DNA of 64,000 nt, from positions 59,817 to 123,816 of the forward strand of contig JAEXRH010000013.1 of the NCBI GenBank assembly GCA_023438065.1, read 5' to 3'. Shown here in pieces: positions 35,198 to 43,475 of the stretch. The DNA is from Spirochaetota bacterium. GTDB taxonomy: Bacteria > Spirochaetota > Spirochaetia > Treponematales > Treponemataceae. The notes below the pieces were generated by a model. It was not told the origin of the DNA. It was given only the letters and a program-made list of their open reading frames with translations, and did not search any database. The position numbers and the translations under genes are program-made. Numbering within the stretch: the stretch's first letter is position 1; every line of letters starts with the position of its first letter.

Positions 35198-35995
35198 ATG
35201 TATGATGAAACGGTTACGAAAATCTCGGACGCGGCAAAGTCGAAGGTTACGCATTTCAAGGCATCGCCTTTCCGCTATCTCGTCGCGTCCCTTCTGGCGG
35301 GCGCGTATGTCGGCTTTGGCATAATCCTGATCTTCTCGATCGGCGCGCCTTTCGCCGCGGCGAATTCGCCGGCGCTCAAACTGGTGATGGGCGCCTCTTT
35401 CGGCGTCGCGCTCACGTTGGTCATTATCGCCGGAAGCGAGCTGTTTACCGGCCTTAACATGGTGATGACCCTCGGCGTCTGCAAGCGGAAGGTTTCGCTC
35501 GTCGACCTCATCGTCATCTGGATCGTCGCCTGGGCGGGAAACGTCCTGGGAGCCCTGGGGATCGCGTTCATCTTCTCGAAGACCGGACTCATGGCCAACC
35601 CCGTCCTCTCGGGATTTCTCAATACCGTCGCCATGCAGAAAATGTCCGCTCCCCTTCTCGCGCTGTTCGCCCGGGGCGTGCTCTGCAACATGCTCGTGTG
35701 CCTCGCGGTCTGGATGTGCTTCCGGGTCTCCGGTGACGGGGCGAAACTCGGGGTTATCTTCTGGTGCCTTTTCGCGTTCATCGGTTCGGGTTTCGAGCAT
35801 AGCGTCGCGAACATGTCCTTGCTCGCGATTCCGCTTTTTTCGGGGCCGTCGGACGGCGTTACCTGGCTCGGCTATGCCCGGAATCTCGGGATCGTGACGG
35901 CGGGAAACGCCGTCGGCGGGGCCTTGCTGATCGCGCTGCCGTATTTTTTCGTTTCGGCCAAATCGCGCCGCGAGGAGACGTCCCGTGAAAATTGA
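35198..35995 (+). CDS. formate/nitrite transporter family channel, probably hydrosulfide channel
   Basis: The 265-residue membrane protein has six TM segments and FNT signatures including VGFGIILIF, FGVALTLVIIAGSELFTG and AWAGNVLGALG, with ARGVLCNMLVCLAVW in the second repeat. Known FNT channels move formate, nitrite or hydrosulfide. The adjacent asrABC genes match the arrangement of the Clostridium difficile hydrosulfide channel (FNT3/HSC), so export of HS- made by the reductase is the most likely role; nitrite or formate cannot be excluded from sequence alone. Its stop overlaps the AsrA start. It has its own Shine-Dalgarno (AGAGG) and 157 bases of upstream DNA. Confidence 0.85.
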   Translation: MYDETVTKISDAAKSKVTHFKASPFRYLVASLLAGAYVGFGIILIFSIGAPFAAANSPALKLVMGASFGVALTLVIIAGSELFTGLNMVMTLGVCKRKVSLVDLIVIWIVAWAGNVLGALGIAFIFSKTGLMANPVLSGFLNTVAMQKMSAPLLALFARGVLCNMLVCLAVWMCFRVSGDGAKLGVIFWCLFAFIGSGFEHSVANMSLLAIPLFSGPSDGVTWLGYARNLGIVTAGNAVGGALLIALPYFFVSAKSRREETSREN

Positions 35996-36998
35996 GCTGC
36001 AAAGGGCGGAGTTCGACCGCATCGTCGCGTCGCTCTCCGGATCCTACCGGGTGTTCGCGCCAAAAATCGTCAAGGGCATGGGAGCGTTCTCCGGGGAGGA
36101 TATCGTCGCGTACGGCGACATATCGGACGGCAGCGACATCGTCGCGGACCGGAAATCGTATTTCTCGCCCAAGGAGGCGCTTTTCCCTCCCCGCGAGCGG
36201 ATCCTGTCGCTGAAGCCGACCGGCGACCGGGCAAATCCGTATGATCACGGCATTCCGGCCCTTTCCGACGAGCGCGACGTAATCGTTTTCCTCAGGCCGT
36301 GCGACATCCACGGCATTGACCGTCTGGACAGGATGTTTCTCGGGAACGGCGTGACCGAGGACTATTACTACGCCAGAAGGAGAAAGCGTCTCCGGTATTT
36401 CATGATCGAGTGCGTCGAGGGTTTCGACTCCTGTTTCTGCGCGAGCGTCGGGACGAACGAGTGGTCGGACTACGCCGCGGCGTTCAGGTTCGCCGGGACT
36501 TCGGTATATGCCGACGTGCGGGATGAGGCGTTCACGAGCGCGTTTTCGGAAGGGAAACCGGCGACCTTCGATATCCGGTTCGCCGTGGAGAATAAAACGG
36601 TCGTCAGTCTTCCCGAGCTTTCGGCCATTAAGCCTGAGCATTTCACCGAGGGACCGTGGGCCGAATACACGCGTCGCTGCGTCAATTGCGGGCGCTGCAA
36701 TACGTCATGCCCGACGTGCTCGTGCTTTACGGTTCAGGACGCCGCCGAGGATGGCTCTCTTTTCAGAAGGCGCCGCTGGGCCGGCTGTCACGTCAACGGC
36801 TTCAGCGATATGGCGGGAGGCAATTCCTTCCGGAAACTGAACGGGGAACGGATGCGCTTCAAGACGCTTCACAAGATATACGATTTCAGAAAGCGCTTCG
36901 GGGTGCCCATGTGCGTGGGCTGCGGGAGATGCGACGACGTATGCCCCGAATATATCTCCTTTTCAGCGTGCGTTAACCGTATCGGAGACAAAATATGA
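35985..36998 (+). CDS. asrA: anaerobic sulfite reductase subunit A
   Basis: The 337-residue protein is an iron-sulfur electron-transfer subunit of the AsrABC sulfite reductase. Two [4Fe-4S] motifs, CVNCGRCNTSCPTC and CVGCGRCDDVCP, sit in the C-terminal third and further motifs are SLKPTGDRANPYDHG and VIFLRPCDIHGIDRLD. The start is GTG 35985 with GAGGAG upstream and it overlaps the end of the channel gene, so translation is coupled. AsrA passes electrons from the AsrB flavin side or from ferredoxin to AsrC. The order A-B-C is conserved with Salmonella and Clostridium. Confidence 0.93.
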   Translation: MKIELQRAEFDRIVASLSGSYRVFAPKIVKGMGAFSGEDIVAYGDISDGSDIVADRKSYFSPKEALFPPRERILSLKPTGDRANPYDHGIPALSDERDVIVFLRPCDIHGIDRLDRMFLGNGVTEDYYYARRRKRLRYFMIECVEGFDSCFCASVGTNEWSDYAAAFRFAGTSVYADVRDEAFTSAFSEGKPATFDIRFAVENKTVVSLPELSAIKPEHFTEGPWAEYTRRCVNCGRCNTSCPTCSCFTVQDAAEDGSLFRRRRWAGCHVNGFSDMAGGNSFRKLNGERMRFKTLHKIYDFRKRFGVPMCVGCGRCDDVCPEYISFSACVNRIGDKI

Positions 36999-37783
36999 AC
37001 GCGTACATTCCCGAGCCGCTCATTATCGATTCCATCGAGCGCGAAACGCCCATCGACTGGACCTTTTCCCTCAAGTACGACAAACCGCTCGTCGGGGGGC
37101 AATTCTTCGAGGTTTCGGTTCCGGGCTTCGGCGAGGCCCCGATATCCGTCAGCGAATTCGGCGACGGGCTTCTCCATCTCACGATCCGGAACGTCGGAAG
37201 GGTGACGAAGGCGATCTTCGATTTAAAGCCCGGCGACGTTCTGTACGCGCGCGGTCCCTACGGAAACGGGTTTGACCTCGACGCGCTCAAGGGTACCGAC
37301 CTCGTCATCGTCGCGGGGGGTACCGGTCTCGCTCCCGTGAGGCACGTGATCAACCATTTCGTGCGCTGGCCGAAGGACCTCGCGTCGCTCAAGGTGATCG
37401 CCGGCTTCAAAAGCCCGGGGGACATGCTCTTCCGGCGAGATCTCGATTTCTGGCAGAAGAGCGACAACCTGATCCTGACGGTCGACAAGGGCGACGAATC
37501 CTGGAAGGGAAACGTCGGCCTCGTCACGCAGTACATCGCCGGGCTGTCCGCGCTCAAAAGCGACCGCGCGGCGGCGATCGTCGTGGGCCCGCCCGTCATG
37601 ATGAAATTCGCCACCCTTGAGCTCGTCAAGAACGGTCTTCCCGAGGACAGGCTCCAGGTATCGTTCGAGCGTAACATGAGCTGCGGGGTCGGAAAGTGCG
37701 GTCACTGCAAGATAGACGAGACCTATGTATGCCTTGAGGGTCCGGTCTTTCCCTACGTCAAGGCGCGCACGATGATTGATTGA
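36995..37783 (+). CDS. asrB: anaerobic sulfite reductase subunit B (NAD(P)H oxidoreductase)
   Basis: The 262-residue protein has ferredoxin-reductase-type FAD- and NAD-binding domains: GPYGNGFDL, VIVAGGTGLAPVRHVI, and a C-terminal [2Fe-2S] signature SFERNMSCGVGKCGHCK. It oxidises NAD(P)H and feeds electrons to AsrA/AsrC, as in the dihydroorotate-dehydrogenase-B-like family. ATGA overlap with asrA. asrC follows after a short gap. Confidence 0.93.
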   Translation: MNAYIPEPLIIDSIERETPIDWTFSLKYDKPLVGGQFFEVSVPGFGEAPISVSEFGDGLLHLTIRNVGRVTKAIFDLKPGDVLYARGPYGNGFDLDALKGTDLVIVAGGTGLAPVRHVINHFVRWPKDLASLKVIAGFKSPGDMLFRRDLDFWQKSDNLILTVDKGDESWKGNVGLVTQYIAGLSALKSDRAAAIVVGPPVMMKFATLELVKNGLPEDRLQVSFERNMSCGVGKCGHCKIDETYVCLEGPVFPYVKARTMID

Positions 37784-37795
37784 CAGGAGATGACC

Positions 37796-38788
37796 ATGAC
37801 ACCCGAAGATCGCGATCTTGACCGGAAATACGTCACGAAGAACGCGTGGCGCGTGACGAGGGACCGGGACAAAACATGCCTGAGAATCAGGGTCCCCGGC
37901 GGGCACCTCGACGCCGAATACCTGTCGCTCGTCCGGAAGATAGCGGACGAATACGGCAACGGGACGGTGCACCTCACCGTTCGGCAGGGATTCGAGATTC
38001 CCGGCATTCCCTGGGAAAAGCGCCGGGAAGTTAACGCGCTCGTGCGGCCGATGATCGAATGGCTCGGCCTCGCGAAGGGCGCGACGGACGATGGCTATCC
38101 CGCGGCCGGAACCCGCAACGTGTCGGCATGCATCGGCAACCGGGTGTGTCCCTTCGCGAACGACGACACGACGCGCATCGCGCAGCGAATCGAGCGGGAA
38201 ATCTACCCGCACGACTTTCATTTCAAGGTGGCGGTAACCGGATGTCCCAACGACTGCGTGAAAGCCCACATGCAGGATTTCGGGATCATCTGCACGACGA
38301 TCCCCCAGTACGACGAAAATCGCTGCATTAGCTGCAGCGCGTGCGTGGACAACTGCAAGAAGCGCGTTACGAACGCACTGAGGCTGAACGGCGATTTCAA
38401 CGTGGAGCGGGACGATTCGGCGTGCATCGGTTGCGGCGAGTGCGTCAAGGTCTGCCCCACGAGGGCGATGACGAGAAGCGCGACCCCGTTTTACCGCATG
38501 GTGATAATGGGGCGCACCGGCAAGAAGAATCCGAGGCTCGCCATGACCTTCATCGAGCGCGGTTCCGAGGACCTCATGATCGCCGTCATAAAGAACACCT
38601 ACGCGTACGTCGACCGGTACATCGACCGGGGCCTCGTGAAGGAGCACATAGGGTATATCGTGGACCGGACCGGCTTCGAGACGTTCCGTAAAGAGGTACT
38701 CGAGTGTGCGCCGATAAACCCGGAGGCGATCATCGCGGAGAAAATCGAGTGGCCGGGCTATCGCTACAAGGAGGGCAAGAATGCGTGA
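37796..38788 (+). CDS. asrC: anaerobic sulfite reductase subunit C (siroheme subunit)
   Basis: The product (330 residues from ATG 37796) is the catalytic siroheme-[4Fe-4S] subunit. The siroheme/cluster motif is ACIGNRVCPFAN plus VTGCPNDC, with basic substrate residues nearby, and two ferredoxin-type clusters follow (CISCSACVDNC, CIGCGECVKVCP). It reduces sulfite to sulfide by six electrons. ATG 37790 also lies in frame, but AGGAG at 37785-37789 is better spaced for 37796. Its siroheme need explains the tetrapyrrole genes that follow. The stop overlaps the next start. Confidence 0.94.
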   Translation: MTPEDRDLDRKYVTKNAWRVTRDRDKTCLRIRVPGGHLDAEYLSLVRKIADEYGNGTVHLTVRQGFEIPGIPWEKRREVNALVRPMIEWLGLAKGATDDGYPAAGTRNVSACIGNRVCPFANDDTTRIAQRIEREIYPHDFHFKVAVTGCPNDCVKAHMQDFGIICTTIPQYDENRCISCSACVDNCKKRVTNALRLNGDFNVERDDSACIGCGECVKVCPTRAMTRSATPFYRMVIMGRTGKKNPRLAMTFIERGSEDLMIAVIKNTYAYVDRYIDRGLVKEHIGYIVDRTGFETFRKEVLECAPINPEAIIAEKIEWPGYRYKEGKNA

Positions 38789-39248
38789 GACCATAACGGT
38801 CAAGGATGTTTTCGACGCGCTTATATCCCTTGAGGAAGCCGGTCGGGACGCGTACCGGCTGCTCGCCGACGCTGCGGCAGACGATCACGCGCGGGGTTTG
38901 TTCGCCGACCTCTCCCGCCGCGAGGAAGCCCACAGGAAGCTCTACACCGAAATGAGCGGCAAGATCGTCGATTCGGCCGCGCCGGATCTCGACGAGGAGT
39001 ATCGCGAATACCTTTCCGTCGTGCTCGAGCATAATTTCGATCTCGTAAGGTCCGCGGCGCGGCCGCTCGGGTGGGAAGAAGGCATCGCGGTCGGGATCGA
39101 GCTCGAGCGGCAGACCATCATGTTCCTTTCCGACCTCTATCGCCTTCTTGACGGTACCGTCCGGGAACCGCTTCTCGCCGTGTTGCGCGAGGAACAGGGG
39201 CACCTGCGCGCGCTCCTCACCCTGCGGAAAAACCAGGGGCGGGCATGA
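38781..39248 (+). CDS. ferritin-like (rubrerythrin-type) protein
   Basis: The 155-residue protein is a four-helix bundle with the di-iron-type ExxH motifs in REEAHRKLYTE and REEQGHLRAL and upstream EEAGRDAYRLLADAA. It lacks the rubredoxin tail of full rubrerythrin. A peroxide- or iron-handling role is likely in an anaerobe. It overlaps the asrC stop, tying it to the sulfite operon, where it could protect oxygen-sensitive centres. Confidence 0.85.
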   Translation: MRETITVKDVFDALISLEEAGRDAYRLLADAAADDHARGLFADLSRREEAHRKLYTEMSGKIVDSAAPDLDEEYREYLSVVLEHNFDLVRSAARPLGWEEGIAVGIELERQTIMFLSDLYRLLDGTVREPLLAVLREEQGHLRALLTLRKNQGRA

Positions 39249-39715
39249 GCGAGCCGCTGGAATTCCTCCCCGTGGGATTGTCGATCGCCGGCAAGACCGT
39301 CGTGATTATCGGCGGCGGGAAGGTCGCGATCCAGAAGCTCGCGACATTGTCGCGGTTTTCGGCGAGCGTTCGCGTGCATGCGTCCGTCATCGATGACGCG
39401 ATCAAGGCCATGCCGGTCGAGTGGCACGAGGCTTCCTATCGCCCGGACATGCTGGAAGGGGCGTTCATCGTGTACGCGTGCACGTCGAGCAGGGAGGTAA
39501 ACGAGCGCGTGGCGCGCGACGCCCGCGCGGCCGGAGCGCTCGTCAACGTGGCGGATTCCCCGCGCGATTGCGATTTCGTGTCGCCGGCGCTCTGGTTCAA
39601 GGAAGGGATGTGCGTGGCGGTAGTATCCGACGGGAAGAACGCCAAACGCTCCGTCTCCTGGAGAAACGCGATAAAAAGTTGGGGTGAGCATGATACGGCT
39701 GCGCTCGAGGGATAA
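39245..39715 (+). CDS. precorrin-2 dehydrogenase (SirC/CysG-N type), short
   Basis: The 156-residue protein is an NAD-binding dehydrogenase domain of the siroheme synthase family: VVIIGGGKVAIQKL at the N-terminus and VNVADSPRDCDFVSPALWFKEG in the middle. It should oxidise precorrin-2 to sirohydrochlorin. The Rossmann domain is present but the C-terminal dimer/chelatase part of Met8p or CysG is almost absent, so iron insertion may need another enzyme not seen here. Start overlaps the previous stop (GCATGAGC). Confidence 0.85.
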   Translation: MSEPLEFLPVGLSIAGKTVVIIGGGKVAIQKLATLSRFSASVRVHASVIDDAIKAMPVEWHEASYRPDMLEGAFIVYACTSSREVNERVARDARAAGALVNVADSPRDCDFVSPALWFKEGMCVAVVSDGKNAKRSVSWRNAIKSWGEHDTAALEG

Positions 39716-40589
39716 GCGTCATGACGTCGCCGAAAGGGAACGATTTTTGGCGGCATGCAATCGGTACGCGGATTCGCCGCACGTGTTGCTCGGAACCTGC
39801 AATCGCGTGGAGCTCTACTCGGGCGACGGCGAAACCGATCCCGAGATAGTCCGCCATCTTTTTCGCGTTACCGCCGGGCTCGAGTCCGCGTTCATCGGCG
39901 AGCGCCATATTCAGGGACAGGTTAAGCGCGCGTATCTTGACTCTATAGAGGGCGGATACGCGTCAGCGGGACTCCACCGGCTTTTTCAGGCGGCGCTCCG
40001 CGTCGGCAAGGTGGTTCGCCGGGAAACGGGAATTTCCGAGGGCGCGTGCACCTATAGCGCGGCGGTGCTCGATTTGCTCGCGGACCGCGAGGCATCGATC
40101 GGCAAGGCCTCGATCGCGGATGCTTACACGGTGATCGTGGGCGTCAATCTGCTGACCGCGAACATCGCGCGGGGCATGCATTCCGCCGGATACCGCGCGG
40201 TGCGCATACTGAACCGTACTCCCGAAAAGGCGGAAGAGCTCGCGGGGAAATACGGATACGGTGGCTGCGGCCTCGACGCCCTCAATCGGGAAATATCGCG
40301 CGCGGACATCATCATCTGCGCGACGTCCTCCGAGGATCCGTTGATCGGGCCCGATTGCGCGTTGAGCGATCGCGGAACGACCATCGTCGATCTCGCCGTC
40401 CCGCGGAACGTCGACGCGCTCGTATCGCGCCTGCCGGGCGTGACGCTCGTCGACTGCGCCGAGATTGAGTCAAGGATGGCGCGCAACATCCTCGTGCGGC
40501 AGGCGGACGTGTCCGAGGCCGATGACATCATCGATTCCGCGGTACTGACGTTCTGCGGGCAAAGGAATCAAGGACGATCGGCATGCTGA
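39690..40589 (+). CDS. hemA: glutamyl-tRNA reductase, short form
   Basis: The product (299 residues from ATG 39690; a GTG at 39684 is also in frame) starts the C5 pathway by reducing glutamyl-tRNA to glutamate-1-semialdehyde. The catalytic cysteine lies in LLGTCNRVELYSG; IGERHIQGQVKRAY and the NADPH domain around VIVGVNLLTANIARGM, RILNRTPEKAEELA and ICATSSEDPLIG follow. GLESAFIGE takes the place of the usual GL.S...GE. It ends soon after the NADPH domain, lacking the C-terminal helical dimerisation domain of the usual ~420-residue enzyme. The gene overlaps the SirC-like gene and the next one. Confidence 0.9.
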   Translation: MIRLRSRDKRHDVAERERFLAACNRYADSPHVLLGTCNRVELYSGDGETDPEIVRHLFRVTAGLESAFIGERHIQGQVKRAYLDSIEGGYASAGLHRLFQAALRVGKVVRRETGISEGACTYSAAVLDLLADREASIGKASIADAYTVIVGVNLLTANIARGMHSAGYRAVRILNRTPEKAEELAGKYGYGGCGLDALNREISRADIIICATSSEDPLIGPDCALSDRGTTIVDLAVPRNVDALVSRLPGVTLVDCAEIESRMARNILVRQADVSEADDIIDSAVLTFCGQRNQGRSAC

Positions 40590-42523
40590 GAATCCTCTCC
40601 AGAAAGAGTCCCCTTGCCATCGTCCAGGTCCGGGAGATCCTCCGCTCGCTCGGCGATCCTCCCGCCGAAACCGTATTGCTCGACACCTTTGGCGACGTGA
40701 ACAAGGGCCTGTCGCTTCTCGAGGGACAGCGGCCGGACTTCTTTACCGACTCGATCGATCGGGCCCTCCTCGACGGCGCCGGGGATTGCGCCGTCCATTC
40801 CGCGAAAGACCTGCCCTGGCCGCTAACCGCCGGTCTCGAGCTCGCGGCTCTTACCGCCCGGGCCGACGGGAGCGACTCGCTCGTGAGCGTCGGCAACCTG
40901 ACGCTATCGGAACTCCCGCGGGGATCGAGGGTGGCGACGAGTTCCGCGCTGCGCCGGGAGAGTATCCTCGCGCGTCGTCCGGACCTTCAAATAGTCTCGC
41001 TTCGCGGAACGATCGGCGAACGACTCGCGTACCTCGACAAGGGAGAGGCGGACGCCGTCATCGTCGCGACCTGCGCCCTGACGCGACTCGGTCTCGAGTC
41101 GCGGATTTCGGAGAAGCTCGACTTCGACACGCATCCGCTCCAGGGGATGCTCGCGGTCGTCGTGCGAAAGGGAGATCCTTCCGCGTACGCGAGATTCGCC
41201 CCGATCGACAGCAGGCTTCACTACGGAAAAGTCTGGATCGTGGGCTCCGGCCCGGGAGATCCCTCCCTGCTTACCGCCAAAGGCGCGCATGCCCTCTCGA
41301 GAGCGCAGGTACTCGTGTATGACGACCTCGCGTCGCGGGAGATCGTTCAATCAAGCCGGGCGGAGATGATTTATGTCGGCAAACGCAAGGGGCGCCATTC
41401 GGTTTCGCAGGACGAGATCAACGACGCGCTCTACCGAAAGGCCCTCGAGGGGAAACGGGTCGTCAGGCTCAAGGGCGGAGACCCGTTCGTATTCGGGCGC
41501 CTTGGGGAGGAACTCGAGTATCTCGGAAGCAGGCATATCCCCGTCGAGGTGATTCCGGGCGTCTCCTCATTCCAGGCGGCCGCGGCCGAGGCGCTCATGC
41601 CCCTGACGCAGCGCGGGAAGAGCGACAGGGTTTCGCTGATTACGGCGCACCGGGCAGAGGGAGCGGAAGGAAACGCGGAAACCCGGGCGGTGTTCATGGG
41701 AGCATCCGCGAAGGACGAATTGCCGGGGATTCTCCGGTCTTCCGGCGACGAAGGAAGCCGGCGCGTGTGCCTCGCGAGAAACGCCTCACGGCCCGACGCG
41801 AAGGTCGAGATCGCGGAAATCGGGGACCTTGCAAGCGCAAGCCTCGAGTCCCCGCTCATGATCCTTTCGGGGAATACCGTTCCCGCGGTCCTTCCCCGCC
41901 GCGTCCTCCATGTCGGGCTCGATCCGGTCGAGCCCGCGATCGATGGGGTCATCTGTCACTATCCGTTGATCGCCACGCAACCGATATTCGGCGCGAAGAT
42001 GCCCGAAGGCGGGTTCGACGCCGTCATTCTCACGAGTCGCGTCGGGGCGAAGCTCTTCCTCGAGCGATTCGGGATACCGGACGTCCCGATCGTCGCGATT
42101 GGCGACGGGACGGAAGAAGAGATCGTCCTTCACGGCGGAACCGTCGCGGCGAAGCCTCCGCATGCCGATTCCGACTCGCTCGACGCGATGATCCGCGCGC
42201 AAGGCGCGTGGGAAACGTTCCTCTACCCCTGCTCCGCAGCGTCGAGGAACGCGCTCCACGAAAATCCTTCCGTGCGCCCGTTCGCGCTGTACCGGACCGT
42301 TTCCCGCGAGCGGGAGCCGATCGATCTCTCGTCGTATTCGGCCATCGTTATAAGCTCGCCTTCGGCCTGCGACGCGTTTTGCGAAACCTTCGGCTCGTTT
42401 CCGCCGCACGCCGTGATCTACGTGCACGGGCGGAAAACGAAAGCGAGGCTCATCTCACGCGGGGCGGCGGAGGACAGGATCATTCAAATTCCAGGAAAAA
42501 ACAAAGGAGCGCGCGATGAATGA
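40583..42523 (+). CDS. fused HemC (N-terminal part)-CobA/SUMT-HemD
   Basis: One 646-residue protein combines three enzymes. Residues 1-210 are hydroxymethylbilane synthase (LRILSRKSPLAIVQ, HSAKDLPWPL with the catalytic Asp, SLRGTIGERLAYL); 215-435 are uroporphyrinogen-III methyltransferase (VWIVGSGPGDPSLLTAKG, VRLKGGDPFVFGR, VEVIPGVSSFQAAAAEALMP); the rest is uroporphyrinogen-III synthase (AVILTSRVGAKLFLERF, VIYVHGRKTK). The HemC part ends right after the LQGMLAVVVRKGD strand and has no third domain, so the cysteine that holds the dipyrromethane cofactor is missing. Activity of that part is therefore uncertain. The fused protein would otherwise run from porphobilinogen to precorrin-2. Starts overlap on both sides. 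Confidence 0.9.
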   Translation: MLRILSRKSPLAIVQVREILRSLGDPPAETVLLDTFGDVNKGLSLLEGQRPDFFTDSIDRALLDGAGDCAVHSAKDLPWPLTAGLELAALTARADGSDSLVSVGNLTLSELPRGSRVATSSALRRESILARRPDLQIVSLRGTIGERLAYLDKGEADAVIVATCALTRLGLESRISEKLDFDTHPLQGMLAVVVRKGDPSAYARFAPIDSRLHYGKVWIVGSGPGDPSLLTAKGAHALSRAQVLVYDDLASREIVQSSRAEMIYVGKRKGRHSVSQDEINDALYRKALEGKRVVRLKGGDPFVFGRLGEELEYLGSRHIPVEVIPGVSSFQAAAAEALMPLTQRGKSDRVSLITAHRAEGAEGNAETRAVFMGASAKDELPGILRSSGDEGSRRVCLARNASRPDAKVEIAEIGDLASASLESPLMILSGNTVPAVLPRRVLHVGLDPVEPAIDGVICHYPLIATQPIFGAKMPEGGFDAVILTSRVGAKLFLERFGIPDVPIVAIGDGTEEEIVLHGGTVAAKPPHADSDSLDAMIRAQGAWETFLYPCSAASRNALHENPSVRPFALYRTVSREREPIDLSSYSAIVISSPSACDAFCETFGSFPPHAVIYVHGRKTKARLISRGAAEDRIIQIPGKNKGARDE

Positions 42524-43475
42524 CACGTTTGCACGGTTTCGGGCGAACAGGATAGACAAGGAGACCAGGGATCGCGTTCGCGAGACGGCGATCGACATCC
42601 GGGACTTCATATGGCCGGCGTTCGTCATCGACGGTACCAATCGGTCCGAGCCCGTTTCCGCGATGCCGGGAGTATCCCGAATGTCGGCGGACCGGCTCAT
42701 CGAGGCGCTCGAGCCGCTCATCGCCGCGGGTCTCGAATCGGTGCTTCTTTTCGGGATTCCTTCACGCAAAGGGGTTGACGAAGCCTGGAACCCGAACGGA
42801 GCGATCCAGCGCGCGATACCGCTCGTCGCGCGCGCGTATCCCCGGCTGAAAATCATCACGGATGTCTGCCTCTGCTCGTATACGGACGACGGACACTGCC
42901 ATGTCGGGGATAACGACGAAACATGCCGATTGCTCGCCCGCGTCGCCCGTTCTCACGCGGAATCGGGCGCGCATATCGTGGCGCCCTCCGCGATGATGGA
43001 TGGCCAGGTCCTTTTCATCAAGGAAGAACTCGATCGCGCGGGATTGGGAAAGGTCCCGATAATGTCATACGCGGCGAAATACGCGTCGCATTTTTACGGA
43101 CCGTTTCGCGACGCCGCCGCGTGCGCGCCCAGGCATGGCGATCGCCGGGGATACCAGATGGACCCGGGCAATTCAGACGAGGCGCTCGAAGAGATCGCGA
43201 GCGATCTTGACCAGGGAGCCGGATCGATCATCATCAAGCCCGCGCTTTCGTACCTCGACATCGTGCGGCGCGCCAGGGACCGATTCCCGTGCGACCTCGT
43301 CGCCTATAACGTATCGGGCGAGTACCGGATGTTGACCGACGCGATCGCCGCAGGTTACGCGCGGCGGTCGATCATCCCCGAATCCCTTCTCTCCATGAAG
43401 CGGGCGGGCGCGGACAAGATTATCTCCTACTTCGTTCCCGAGTTGGTGAAGGGAGGATTCTCCCATGACGAGTGA
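42516..43475 (+). CDS. hemB: delta-aminolevulinic acid dehydratase
   Basis: The 319-residue porphobilinogen synthase condenses two 5-aminolevulinate molecules. Visible signatures are DVCLCSYTDDGHC (metal-site cysteines), HVVAPSAMMDGQV-like AHIVAPSAMMDGQV, IMSYAAKYASHFYGPF (Schiff-base region) and IIKPALSYLDIV with a second active-site Lys. The start overlaps the fusion gene's end and the stop overlaps hemL. Confidence 0.95.
   Translation: MNDTFARFRANRIDKETRDRVRETAIDIRDFIWPAFVIDGTNRSEPVSAMPGVSRMSADRLIEALEPLIAAGLESVLLFGIPSRKGVDEAWNPNGAIQRAIPLVARAYPRLKIITDVCLCSYTDDGHCHVGDNDETCRLLARVARSHAESGAHIVAPSAMMDGQVLFIKEELDRAGLGKVPIMSYAAKYASHFYGPFRDAAACAPRHGDRRGYQMDPGNSDEALEEIASDLDQGAGSIIIKPALSYLDIVRRARDRFPCDLVAYNVSGEYRMLTDAIAAGYARRSIIPESLLSMKRAGADKIISYFVPELVKGGFSHDE

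Noticed and set aside
37223..38803. 526-codon minus-strand frame opposite asrB/asrC
   Set aside because: Shadow of two firmly identified genes.
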